DNA from: Thermoprotei archaeon
GTDB lineage: Archaea; Thermoproteota; Thermoprotei; Thermofilales; Thermofilaceae
DNA length: 12,413 bases
Reading direction: 5' to 3'
NCBI GenBank assembly: GCA_003649495.1
Contig: QMRZ01000033.1
Coordinates: 1 to 12,413, forward strand
A program made the position numbers and the translations under genes. The notes below the pieces were generated by a model. It searched no databases, was not told the DNA's origin, and saw only the letters and a program-made list of their open reading frames with translations. Positions 6,611 through 12,413 of this stretch are shown piece after piece (the stretch's first letter is position 1; the number at the start of each line of letters is the position of its first letter).

Positions 6611-6617
6611 TTTTTAA
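6611..6617 (+). promoter_or_regulatory. TATA-like box before the 58-residue orphan
   Basis: TTTTTAA lies about 50 bases before ATG 6664, so the transcript would have a leader of about 25 bases. It is preceded by an A/T-rich stretch and followed by a C/T-rich run (6618-6639). Confidence 0.4.
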
Positions 6618-6663
6618 CCTCTCCTCCTCCCCCCTCCCTGAGCGTTGTTGCGGGTGCTGTGTC

Positions 6664-6840
6664 ATGGGGTCTGGCAGGACTAAGGCCGTGATACGCCTAA
6701 GGGTTGGAGGGGGCTGTGTGAGGTACCTAGCCCGAGTGCCGTCGAGAGCCTTTATAGAGGTGCTCAGAGCCTTTCTGAGGGAAGTTGCGCTAGAGGAGGG
6801 GGGCAGGCTGGATGATATCGTTGAGATAGAGCCAGCTTAG
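6664..6840 (+). CDS. Small hypothetical protein, 58 residues
   Basis: ATG 6664 to TAG 6840 encodes MGSGRTKAVIRLRVGGG followed by a predicted strand, a helix (SRAFIEVLRAFLREVALEEG) and an acidic tail ending IEPA. I do not recognise the family. Support for a real gene is the local codon style (AGG/AGA Arg, GAG Glu, GTG Val), an alternating strand-helix pattern, a TATA-like box upstream, and an end placed exactly against the convergent cupin gene, where the two stop codons share bases (6837-6840). It could be a small nucleic-acid- or protein-binding subunit. It is also short enough to be chance. Confidence 0.5.
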   Translation: MGSGRTKAVIRLRVGGGCVRYLARVPSRAFIEVLRAFLREVALEEGGRLDDIVEIEPA

Positions 6841-7193
6841 CGCTTAAACTCGGATATGGGCCTGTACTCCGTCTTAACGCTAGGTCGCTCCACAACTAGC
6901 GCGACTCCTGGGCTGCCCTCCGGTCTATATGCATTGTGCCAGCACTCAACGATGTAGATCTTACCCTTCTCCATCTCCACCTCCTCCAGCTCATCGCCTG
7001 AGGAGAGCACGAGCACTATCCTGCCTCTCACCAGGTAAAACATCTCCGGGCAGTCATGCTTCTCCAGGATCTTCACATCATCAATGCTCTCATTCTCGGG
7101 GACGTAGACGCCCAGCTGCCAGCTATCCCCATCCCTAAACACCACTTCCCACCTGCGCTTAGCTTCAATCTCAATCACGTTTAGCCCCTTCAC
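6837..7193 (-). CDS. Single-domain cupin protein
   Basis: A 118-residue protein with one cupin beta-barrel. Motif 1 is H-x3-E-x6-G (His46, Glu50, in EKHDCPEMFYLVRGR) and motif 2 contains G-K-I-Y-I-V-E-C-W-H-N (His86). One of the usual motif-1 histidines is missing, so the metal site may have only three ligands. Small cupins next to sugar genes are often isomerases, epimerases or sugar-binding enzymes, but the function cannot be fixed from this sequence. The start is GTG 7193, with a TATA-like box about 28 bases upstream. It is divergent from the DegT gene across 81 bases and convergent with the 58-residue orphan, whose stop codon it overlaps. Confidence 0.85.
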   Translation of the reverse strand: MKGLNVIEIEAKRRWEVVFRDGDSWQLGVYVPENESIDDVKILEKHDCPEMFYLVRGRIVLVLSSGDELEEVEMEKGKIYIVECWHNAYRPEGSPGVALVVERPSVKTEYRPISEFKR

Positions 7194-7217
7194 AGGGTAA
7201 AGATGTACGTGAAGAGA

Positions 7218-7225
7218 GATAAATC
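7218..7225 (-). promoter_or_regulatory. TATA-like box for the cupin gene
   Basis: GATTTATC on the minus strand is centred about 28 bases before GTG 7193. It lies 19 bases from the opposite-facing TATA box of the DegT gene, so the two promoters are almost back to back. Confidence 0.5.
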
Positions 7226-7243
7226 CCTAGCTGGTGGAGTAGG

Positions 7244-7251
7244 CTATTAAT
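7244..7251 (+). promoter_or_regulatory. TATA-like box for the DegT-family aminotransferase
   Basis: CTATTAAT is centred about 27 bases before ATG 7275 and 24 before GTG 7272. It forms a compact divergent promoter pair with the cupin promoter, so the two genes may be controlled together. Confidence 0.5.
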
Positions 7252-7274
7252 CGCGTGCTCGGAGAAGTTACGTG

Positions 7275-8477
7275 ATGAAGGATAAGCTAGCAGTAGAGGG
7301 GGGTGAGCCGCTTATCACTAAGCCCCTACCCCCTCCCTACCCCGGAGCCCTCATGATAGGCGAAGAAGAGGAGAGGGCCGTGCTGGAGGTATTGCGCAGC
7401 AAGTCTCTCTTCAGGTACTATGGGCCACACCCCCTCTACAAGGTTGAGGAATTTGAGAAGTCGTTTGCAAGGCGGATCGGGTGTAGATATGCCTTAGCCG
7501 TAACCTCCGGTACAGCAGCCCTCTTCGTGGCAATGAAGGCCCTGGAGCTTAAACCGGGCGACCTAGTAGCGGTCCCAGCGTATACCTGGATCTCCACGCC
7601 TATAGCCGCTGTATACTGTGGTGCGCGAGTCGTGCTGGTAGACGTGGATGAGTCGCTCAACATGGATCCAGGGGAGCTCGAGGAAGTTGGCCAGGACGTG
7701 AAGCTTGTAGTCCCGGTTCACATGAGGGGTGCTCCCGCCGACATGGATGGTATAAACAGGGTAGCCAAGAGTATCGGGGCTAGAGTCCTAGAGGATGTTG
7801 CACAGGCGTGTGGGGGGAGCTTTAGGGGCAGAATGCTGGGGTCCCTGGGGGATATGGGCGCTTTTAGCTTCCAGCTCAATAAGAACATAACAGCGGGTGA
7901 AGGAGGGGCTGTGACGACTAACGATGAGGAGCTGTACAGGAGAGCTGTGGCATACCATGATGTAGCTGCCTACTACAGGAAGCCAGAGTACATTCCTCCA
8001 CTTCCAGGCCTTAACTTCAGGATGTCTGAGCTTACAGCAGCTGTGCTAGTAGAGCAGCTGAGGAAGTTGGACGTGATAGTGGGGAGGATGAGGCGTGTTA
8101 AGCGCTTAGTGCGAAGCGCTGTGGAGGAGTGTGGACTAGAGCCTAGGAAGCTGTGTGACGAGGAGGGTGACACGGGTGTTGCAGTGATATTCTACGCTAA
8201 AACACCTGAGAAGGCTAAGCTACTCGCTAAGGCGTTAAGCGCTGAGGGCGTGCCTGCAGACGTGCTTTACTCGCCTGATCGGAAATACGATGGTCATGTA
8301 TGGATTAACTGGAAGGTACTGATAGGTGAGCACATAGTAGTGAGGGGGGATCAGGGTAAGAGGACGCTAGACCTGCTGTGCAGGGCAGTACAGGTCAACA
8401 TATCTCCTGCCATGGGTGAGGAGGATGCGGAGCTTATAGCCAGGGCCTTAAGGAAGGTGACGGCTAGACTGACATGA
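7275..8477 (+). CDS. DegT/DnrJ/EryC1/StrS family PLP-dependent aminotransferase
   Basis: The family moves an amino group, usually from Glu or Gln, onto a keto-sugar or keto-cyclitol. The protein has 400 residues from ATG 7275, a typical length. Visible PLP-site features are: TSGTAAL near residue 78 (phosphate binding); YTWISTP near 104; LEDVAQACGG with Asp174 (pyridine-nitrogen contact); SFQLNKNITAGEGGAV with the Schiff-base Lys203; and LNFRMSELTAA. The opening LAVEGGEPLITKPLPPPYPG is typical of the StrS/StsC-like branch of this family. The GTG at 7272 is immediately before the ATG, and TATA spacing favours the ATG. The URO-D-like gene follows 47 bases after the stop, with its own TATA-like box in the gap. 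With the Gfo/Idh enzyme it could turn a hydroxyl into an amine in two steps; the substrate is unknown. Confidence 0.94.
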   Translation: MKDKLAVEGGEPLITKPLPPPYPGALMIGEEEERAVLEVLRSKSLFRYYGPHPLYKVEEFEKSFARRIGCRYALAVTSGTAALFVAMKALELKPGDLVAVPAYTWISTPIAAVYCGARVVLVDVDESLNMDPGELEEVGQDVKLVVPVHMRGAPADMDGINRVAKSIGARVLEDVAQACGGSFRGRMLGSLGDMGAFSFQLNKNITAGEGGAVTTNDEELYRRAVAYHDVAAYYRKPEYIPPLPGLNFRMSELTAAVLVEQLRKLDVIVGRMRRVKRLVRSAVEECGLEPRKLCDEEGDTGVAVIFYAKTPEKAKLLAKALSAEGVPADVLYSPDRKYDGHVWINWKVLIGEHIVVRGDQGKRTLDLLCRAVQVNISPAMGEEDAELIARALRKVTARLT

Positions 8478-8490
8478 ATCCCGCCCAGCC

Positions 8491-8499
8491 TTAATTAAA
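8491..8499 (+). promoter_or_regulatory. TATA-like box for the URO-D-family gene
   Basis: TTAATTAAA is centred about 30 bases before GTG 8525 but only 12 before the ATG at 8507, so it supports the internal GTG as start. Confidence 0.4.
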
Positions 8500-8524
8500 G
8501 CTGACTATGCCCGATTGTAGCCGG

Positions 8525-9592
8525 GTGAAGGGGGCGTTGACACGAAGGGAGAACTACCTAAGGGCAGCTGACTTCAGATGCCCCGAATACATACCAGCCG
8601 TGGTAAACATCTTCTGGCCTGTATGGAATACCTATCGGGAGGAGCTAGAGAGAATAGCTAGGAGCTACGCCCTACTCTTCCCTGACTATGGGCGTTACGC
8701 TGTACACTATGAGGAGAAGCGGGGCGTAATCTATGTTGACGAGTTCTACCGCGATCCATTCGGCTGCATATGGCGCTTCAGGATTAAGGGATATCAGGGG
8801 CAGGTTGTGGGACACCCACTTGATGACTGGAGAAAACTGAGGGATTACAGTTTCCCGGATCCTGATGATGGCCTGCCGGTGGAGGGCGGCGGCCTCAGGC
8901 CCTGGGAGGAGGTCTTTGAGGAAATGGATAGAGCTAAGGAGGCTGGCGAGCTGGTAGTAGCGCCCATGCCCCACGGCTTCTTCTTCCAGCGCCTCTACTA
9001 CTTGAGGGGTTTTAGGAACTTGATGCGGGACTTCATACTCAAGCCACCCGAGATATACGAGCTAGTAGAAGCCCTGACGGAGTACAACTTAGGTCTAGTC
9101 GATAAATTACTTGAGTTTAGTGGAATCGACGTATTTTACTTCGGTGACGACCTGGGCACTCAGAGTGGAGTAGCCGTTAGCCCTAGAATATTCGAGGAGT
9201 TCATATACCCAGCGTACAAGAGGATATTCTCCAGGGCTAAGGCCAGCGGTGCTCGCATCAGGCTTCACACAGATGGCCGCGTGATAGAGGTGATTGACCA
9301 GCTCATTAAAGCCGGGGTCGATATACTAAACGTGCAGGATAGGGTGAATGGGCTAGAGAACCTCAAGTCAGCTTGCTGGGGGAGAGTGTGCATAGACCTG
9401 GATCTCGATAGGCAGGTACTCATACCTTTTTGCACGCCTCAGGAGATTAAGGATTACATAAGGCATGTAGTCGAGACCCTCGGCTCCAGAAGGGGGGGCT
9501 TAATGCTCTACGCCGAGGTCCACCCTCCCACTCCTCTTGAGAACATCAAGGCACTAGCTGAGGCCCTCATGGAGAACATCTGGCTAACCTGA
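8525..9592 (+). CDS. Uroporphyrinogen decarboxylase (URO-D) / corrinoid methyltransferase superfamily protein
   Basis: A 355-residue protein from GTG 8525 (361 from ATG 8507). It has the URO-D TIM-barrel pattern: an N-terminal R-R-E-N-Y-L-R-A segment, D-V-F-Y-F-G-D-D-L-G-T-Q, S-P-R-I-F-E-E-F-I-Y-P, and L-H-T-D-G (His and Asp in the pocket). Near the end, V-H-P-P-T-P-L-E-N-I-K is the typical closing motif. True HemE has a distinct Arg-rich N-terminal motif, which is not seen here. This protein belongs with the broad group near MtaA/MtbA-type methyltransferases, many of which sit in sugar and methylated-compound gene sets. No corrinoid protein is nearby. Starting at GTG 8525 removes six residues that are not family-like and agrees with the TATA-like box. 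It is convergent with the GDPD gene; their stops are 3 bases apart. Confidence 0.85.
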   Translation: MKGALTRRENYLRAADFRCPEYIPAVVNIFWPVWNTYREELERIARSYALLFPDYGRYAVHYEEKRGVIYVDEFYRDPFGCIWRFRIKGYQGQVVGHPLDDWRKLRDYSFPDPDDGLPVEGGGLRPWEEVFEEMDRAKEAGELVVAPMPHGFFFQRLYYLRGFRNLMRDFILKPPEIYELVEALTEYNLGLVDKLLEFSGIDVFYFGDDLGTQSGVAVSPRIFEEFIYPAYKRIFSRAKASGARIRLHTDGRVIEVIDQLIKAGVDILNVQDRVNGLENLKSACWGRVCIDLDLDRQVLIPFCTPQEIKDYIRHVVETLGSRRGGLMLYAEVHPPTPLENIKALAEALMENIWLT

Positions 9593-9595
9593 TCG

Positions 9596-10294
9596 CTACA
9601 CTAGGGGCGTAATACGCTTTAGGAAACCGATCATCCTGCAGGGATAGTCAGTAGTTAAGAGATCCACACCCAGCCTTAGCATCCTCTCAGCAATTTTCTC
9701 CTCGTTAACAGTCCATGAATTGATTAAGAGTGAACGTCTTTTAGCCGCCTTCACGAAGTCGGCCGTGACCAGCTTGTAGTGAGGCGCTACCATCTCAACT
9801 TTGAGCCTGTTAGCTACTTCGAGCCAGTCCCAGGGCCTCGAGTAGAAGATGATGCCGAGCCTCGCTCTACCCCCACTGGCCTCAGCCACTCCCCTCAGGG
9901 CCTCCGGGAGAAAGGAGATGAACACAACTTCCCCCTCCATATCATATGATGAAACTGTGCGCCATACATGCCTCTCATAGCCAGCCTCCTTAAGCTCCAG
10001 GAGGAGTACAGCCTTGCCTCTCACGGCATCTAATGCCTCCTCTAGAGTGGGTACAGGCTCCCCCTCTCCCGCGTTGAGATCCCTTAACTCCTTAAGTGTC
10101 ATCTCGGAGACGCGCCCACTGCCATCAGTAGTCCTGTCCACAGTCTCGTCGTGCATCAACACTAGAGCGCCATCTGAGCTCCTCCTCACGTCAATCTCGA
10201 TGTACTTAGCGCCGCATTTAATGCCCTTAAGTATAGCCTTCAAGGTATTCTCAGGCGCCTCGCCAGCCGCACCCCTGTGACCTACTATCTCCAC
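9596..10294 (-). CDS. Glycerophosphodiester phosphodiesterase (GDPD family)
   Basis: This enzyme cleaves glycerophosphodiesters such as glycerophosphoinositol or glycerophosphocholine to glycerol phosphate plus an alcohol. The 232-residue protein has the whole GDPD signature: GHRGAAGEAPENT (His6, Arg7), YIEIDVR (Glu33, Asp35), LMHDETVDRTTDG (His48) and LLLELKE (Glu100, Lys102). WTVN and LLTTDYP close the TIM barrel. Length and motif order are those of the short, cytoplasmic UgpQ-like type, with no signal peptide. The start is GTG 10294, with a TATA-like box centred 25 bases upstream. In archaea the natural substrate would be a glycerol-1-phosphate-type phosphodiester from ether lipids or a scavenged external lipid. 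Which of these cannot be told from the sequence. Confidence 0.94.
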   Translation of the reverse strand: MEIVGHRGAAGEAPENTLKAILKGIKCGAKYIEIDVRRSSDGALVLMHDETVDRTTDGSGRVSEMTLKELRDLNAGEGEPVPTLEEALDAVRGKAVLLLELKEAGYERHVWRTVSSYDMEGEVVFISFLPEALRGVAEASGGRARLGIIFYSRPWDWLEVANRLKVEMVAPHYKLVTADFVKAAKRRSLLINSWTVNEEKIAERMLRLGVDLLTTDYPCRMIGFLKRITPLV

Positions 10295-10315
10295 GCGAGG
10301 AGTTTCGCATATCTC

Positions 10316-10323
10316 CTTAAATA
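10316..10323 (-). promoter_or_regulatory. TATA-like box for the GDPD gene
   Basis: TATTTAAG on the minus strand is centred about 25 bases before GTG 10294, a textbook distance for leaderless initiation. Confidence 0.6.
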
Positions 10324-10398
10324 GGTGTTCAAATAGCGATTAACTGGGGTGAAGAATTCCCCCTTCCTGATCATTGATGAGCGATAGGTAGGCTGACC

Positions 10399-10470
10399 CG
10401 CCCCGCTGAGCGCACCCGCCCAGACGTGGCTCGGCCCTGGATGAATGGGCGGGCCGGCGGCGGGGCGACA
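10399..10470 (+). ncRNA. Putative archaeal H/ACA guide RNA (pseudouridylation guide)
   Basis: This stretch is far more GC-rich than its surroundings and folds into one long hairpin. The lower stem is CGCCCCGC (10399-10406) with GCGGGGCG (10460-10467). An internal pocket follows, TGAGCGCA (10407-10414) opposite CCGGCG (10454-10459). The upper stem is CCCGCCCA (10415-10422) with TGGGCGGG (10446-10453). ACA (10468-10470) follows the lower stem directly. There are 14 bases between the upper stem and ACA, within the 14-16 known for H/ACA guides. Just above the upper stem, GA (10423-10424) faces UGAA (10442-10445), which resembles but does not perfectly match the K-turn that L7Ae binds. From the pocket, the target would read roughly CGCCGG-UN-UGCGCUCA; only part need pair. 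No clear own TATA box was found. Confidence 0.55.
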
Positions 10471-10476
10471 CGAAGA

Positions 10477-10484
10477 CTTATTAT
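10477..10484 (+). promoter_or_regulatory. TATA-like box for the 130-residue orphan
   Basis: CTTATTAT lies 35 bases before TTG 10516, so a leader of about 8-10 bases is implied. It begins 7 bases after the ACA of the putative guide RNA, so the two units are tightly packed. Confidence 0.35.
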
Positions 10485-10515
10485 GTAGCTTCTCACAAGG
10501 TTACCGGTAATAGCT

Positions 10516-10908
10516 TTGGCTAGGACTCCTTCACCTACTGAAGGGCTCCAGGAAATCCAGATGTTGATAATACTCAGACCCGGCTTAGTCAGGGAGTTCG
10601 TAAGGGAGGTACTGGAGGCTGTGAGAAGAGCTGGCTTAAACGCCTATCCCAGGGCTGAGGGCTACGCATTCATGAGGGATGAGATCGTGGGGCGACTAGG
10701 GTTGCCACACCTAAGGTGCGCCGTGATGCTAGACAGGGTAGTGGTATGGGTCAGGGATCCCTACAACCTCAGGAATGACCTGCTGAGCGCGGCTGGAATG
10801 AGCGCTGATGAGTACTTCGAGGAGATTATGGTGGCTGCAGGTGAGATAGCTAGGGTGTATGAGAAGTATAGAGCGCTTGCTAGCGGCTACCTACTCAAGC
10901 TACCCTAG
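10516..10908 (+). CDS. Hypothetical protein, 130 residues (or 115 from an internal ATG)
   Basis: I do not recognise this protein. From TTG 10516 it has 130 residues, and from ATG 10561 it has 115. The shorter form starts directly with a hydrophobic strand (MLIILRPG) and drops a Ser/Thr/Pro-rich head that may not be translated. Beyond that there is a predicted amphipathic helix (LVREFVREVLEAVRRAG), a mixed strand region (CAVMLDRVVVWVRDPYN), and a C-terminal helical pair containing DEYFEEIMVAAGEIARVYEKY. No signal peptide, membrane helix or cysteine cluster is seen (one Cys). Codon use matches the neighbouring genes, so it is probably real. It lies between the putative H/ACA RNA and tldD, and nothing in the context points to a role. 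Confidence 0.6.
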   Translation: MARTPSPTEGLQEIQMLIILRPGLVREFVREVLEAVRRAGLNAYPRAEGYAFMRDEIVGRLGLPHLRCAVMLDRVVVWVRDPYNLRNDLLSAAGMSADEYFEEIMVAAGEIARVYEKYRALASGYLLKLP

Positions 10909-10993
10909 CGTTACCGTTCTCCCCTACTGCCTCATTTCTCTCAGCACAGTCGCTTATCGCGAATTATTGTGTTCATCATCGGTAAACTCCTAA

Positions 10994-10998
10994 TTTTT
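10994..10998 (+). terminator. Possible T-run terminator after the 130-residue orphan
   Basis: A run of five T in TAATTTTTCT, 86 bases after the orphan's stop, could end transcription in the archaeal manner. The 149-base gap to tldD otherwise holds only the tldD promoter. Confidence 0.25.
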
Positions 10999-11030
10999 CT
11001 CAGGAGCTTGATCGAGACCTGGTCTTACTC

Positions 11031-11037
11031 TTAATAA
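11031..11037 (+). promoter_or_regulatory. TATA-like box for tldD
   Basis: TTAATAA is centred 24 bases before ATG 11058 and 27 before the adjoining ATG 11061. It therefore fits leaderless initiation at one of the two consecutive ATG codons. Confidence 0.5.
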
Positions 11038-11057
11038 GGGGTTTTTGCGCTAAGGGC

Positions 11058-12413
11058 ATGATGCTAGACCTAGATCTCCTCCACTGGATTGTTGGGGAAG
11101 GGGTGAAAGCTGGCTGTTCCTTCGTTGAAGTTCGTTATCAGGAGCTGGAGAGGCAAGTAGTAAGTGCGGAGAATGGCGTGTTGAAGGAGTTCTCCAGCAG
11201 GCTTCAGTCAGGCTTGAGTATTAGAGTAGTCTACGGAGGAGCCTGGGGCTTTGCTTCAACCACCTTTGTGGAGAGAGAGCCTGCTAAGGATGCCTTGGGG
11301 CGAGCAATATCGATAGCTAGGGCCAGCTCCAGAAAAGCTAAGCCCGTCAGAATAGCTGAGGTAGCTGCAGCTAGGGGAAGAGTAGCTAGTGAGTATAGGA
11401 TTGATCCCTTCGACGTAGATCCCGAGAGCAAAGTTAAGCTTATAATGAGCGTCAACAGGGAGGCTGGCAAGCTGGAGGGGGTGGCGAACTCTTATACAGC
11501 ACTTGGAGCATTGAGGGATACTAGAGCTTATGTTAACAGTGAGGGTGCTGAGCTCCTCGTTGAGGTCCGTGCTGTGGGGTTCCTACAGAGGAGCGTCGCT
11601 AAGTACGCTGGATCACTGGAGTCAGTGGGCGATAGCGAGTCGAGAGTTGCGGGCTACGAGTTCATAGAATCTAGAGACTGGACGAATTACGCTGTCGATG
11701 TGACGGAGCTTGCTAGGGAGGCGGTAAGGGCTAAGGCGGCTAAGCCGGGCGCATTCCCTGTAGTGCTGGATAATGAGGTTATTGGACTCATGCTTCATGA
11801 GGCGTTTGGACACGCGAGCGAAGGGGATGGTGTAGAGGCAGGGGCCTCAATCCTCAAAGGGATGCTGGGGCGGAGAGTTGCTAGCGAGCTCGTGACGGTG
11901 ATTGATGAGGGAGTTGTGGAGGGCGGGTACTTCGTCCCCTACGATGATGAGGGGGTGAGGAAGGAGAAAACAATCGTGGTGGAGGAAGGGGTCTTAAAGG
12001 GGTATCTGCACTCGAGGGCTACTGCAGCAGTGCTAGGCGGCCAGCCTACAGGGAACGCTAGGGCCCAGGACTACTCCCACACTCCAATTGTTAGGCAAAC
12101 GAACTACTATATGGCACCAGGCGACTGGAGGGTCGAGGAGCTATTTGAAGACGTGAAGTATGGCTACTACGTGAGGGGGAGGGGGGCTAGGGGAGGAGAA
12201 GTAAACCCGGGCTTGGGCACCTTCACCTTCAGAGTTGGGCCCTCATATGTCATTAGGAAGGGCGAGGTAGGCGAGCTAGTTCGTGCTGTTACGATAAGCG
12301 GCTACATTCTGGAGACCCTCAAGGAGGTGGATGCTGTGGCTAGGGATCTAAAGGTGACTACCAGCGTATTCGGTGCCTGTGGGAAGGCAGGGCAGCGCGT
12401 CCATGTAGGGGAT
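11058..12413 (+). CDS. tldD: TldD/PmbA-family metalloprotease, TldD subunit (cut by window edge)
   Basis: An open frame of 452 residues runs off the right edge with no stop. The TldD zinc motif HEAFGH (His247, Glu248, His252) sits inside GLMLHEAFGHASEGD, and the conserved late Cys ligand region FGACGKAGQ (Cys441) followed by VHVGD is just before the edge. Only the final residues of a typical TldD (about 460-480) are missing. TldD normally pairs with the inactive homologue TldE/PmbA to form a heterodimeric protease that degrades unfolded or small peptides and, in bacteria, matures microcin B17. The partner gene would be expected just downstream, beyond the window. The start is ATG 11058 or 11061. 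The frame between the start and the HExxxH motif is uninterrupted. Confidence 0.95.
   Translation, partial: MMLDLDLLHWIVGEGVKAGCSFVEVRYQELERQVVSAENGVLKEFSSRLQSGLSIRVVYGGAWGFASTTFVEREPAKDALGRAISIARASSRKAKPVRIAEVAAARGRVASEYRIDPFDVDPESKVKLIMSVNREAGKLEGVANSYTALGALRDTRAYVNSEGAELLVEVRAVGFLQRSVAKYAGSLESVGDSESRVAGYEFIESRDWTNYAVDVTELAREAVRAKAAKPGAFPVVLDNEVIGLMLHEAFGHASEGDGVEAGASILKGMLGRRVASELVTVIDEGVVEGGYFVPYDDEGVRKEKTIVVEEGVLKGYLHSRATAAVLGGQPTGNARAQDYSHTPIVRQTNYYMAPGDWRVEELFEDVKYGYYVRGRGARGGEVNPGLGTFTFRVGPSYVIRKGEVGELVRAVTISGYILETLKEVDAVARDLKVTTSVFGACGKAGQRVHVGD

Noticed and set aside
10374..10409. C/D box guide RNA (TTGATGA at 10374-10380, CTGA at 10393-10396 and 10406-10409)
   Set aside because: The spacing to the first CTGA is suitable, but the C box has T instead of a purine at its first position, no good C' box is found, and no flanking terminal stem closes the unit. 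The H/ACA reading explains the GC-rich part better.
11622..11813. Minus-strand 63-residue open frame
   Set aside because: Antisense to tldD, whose conserved reading frame is uninterrupted there.
1..12413. CRISPR array, rRNA or tRNA genes, replication origin
   Set aside because: No regularly spaced repeats, no conserved rRNA segments, no cloverleaf with matching arms, and no origin-type repeat cluster seen on either strand.

Overview
The window reads as a chromosome segment of a hyperthermophilic or thermophilic archaeon, most likely a crenarchaeal (Thermoproteota) lineage. The reasons are a form III-type RuBisCO, arginine codons dominated by AGG/AGA, many GTG starts, no convincing Shine-Dalgarno sites, and a TATA-like element centred about 24-30 bases before most start codons, which implies leaderless transcripts. 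No rRNA, tRNA or CRISPR array was found.

Layout. Positions 1-604 (minus) hold the N-terminal part of a TnpB/IS605 OrfB protein that runs off the left edge. Positions 605-775 are non-coding with three small hairpins. Positions 776-1919 (minus) are a badly decayed sulfatase/alkaline-phosphatase-superfamily gene, lying 42 bases after the stop of an intact RuBisCO large-subunit gene (1962-3287, minus). Divergent from RuBisCO is a ferritin-like domain (3433-3855) followed by a VIT1/CCC1 metal-transporter domain (3836-4542). The three pieces of this locus are separated by two single-base frame changes at T-runs and together would make one protein of about 369 residues.

Positions 4562-10294 form a set of small-molecule genes, each with its own promoter: PIG-L/LmbE deacetylase (minus), Gfo/Idh/MocA dehydrogenase (plus), a 58-residue orphan (plus), a cupin (minus), a DegT/DnrJ/EryC1 PLP aminotransferase (plus), a URO-D/cobamide-methyltransferase-like protein (plus) and a glycerophosphodiester phosphodiesterase (minus). 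A dehydrogenase plus a DegT aminotransferase is the usual pair for converting a hydroxyl to an amine on a sugar or cyclitol. With a deacetylase and a phosphodiesterase nearby, a role in amino-sugar or polyol/phospholipid-headgroup metabolism is plausible but unproven.

Positions 10399-10470 are a very GC-rich stem-loop ending in ACA, with the geometry of an archaeal H/ACA guide RNA (14 bases from upper stem to ACA). It is followed by a small orphan gene (10516-10908) and by a TldD-family metalloprotease (11058 to the right edge, incomplete).

The most useful second looks are the H/ACA-like RNA, the two T-run frame changes in the ferritin-VIT1 locus, a perfect 10-bp inverted repeat inside the Gfo/Idh coding start, and the unassigned amino-sugar-like gene set.
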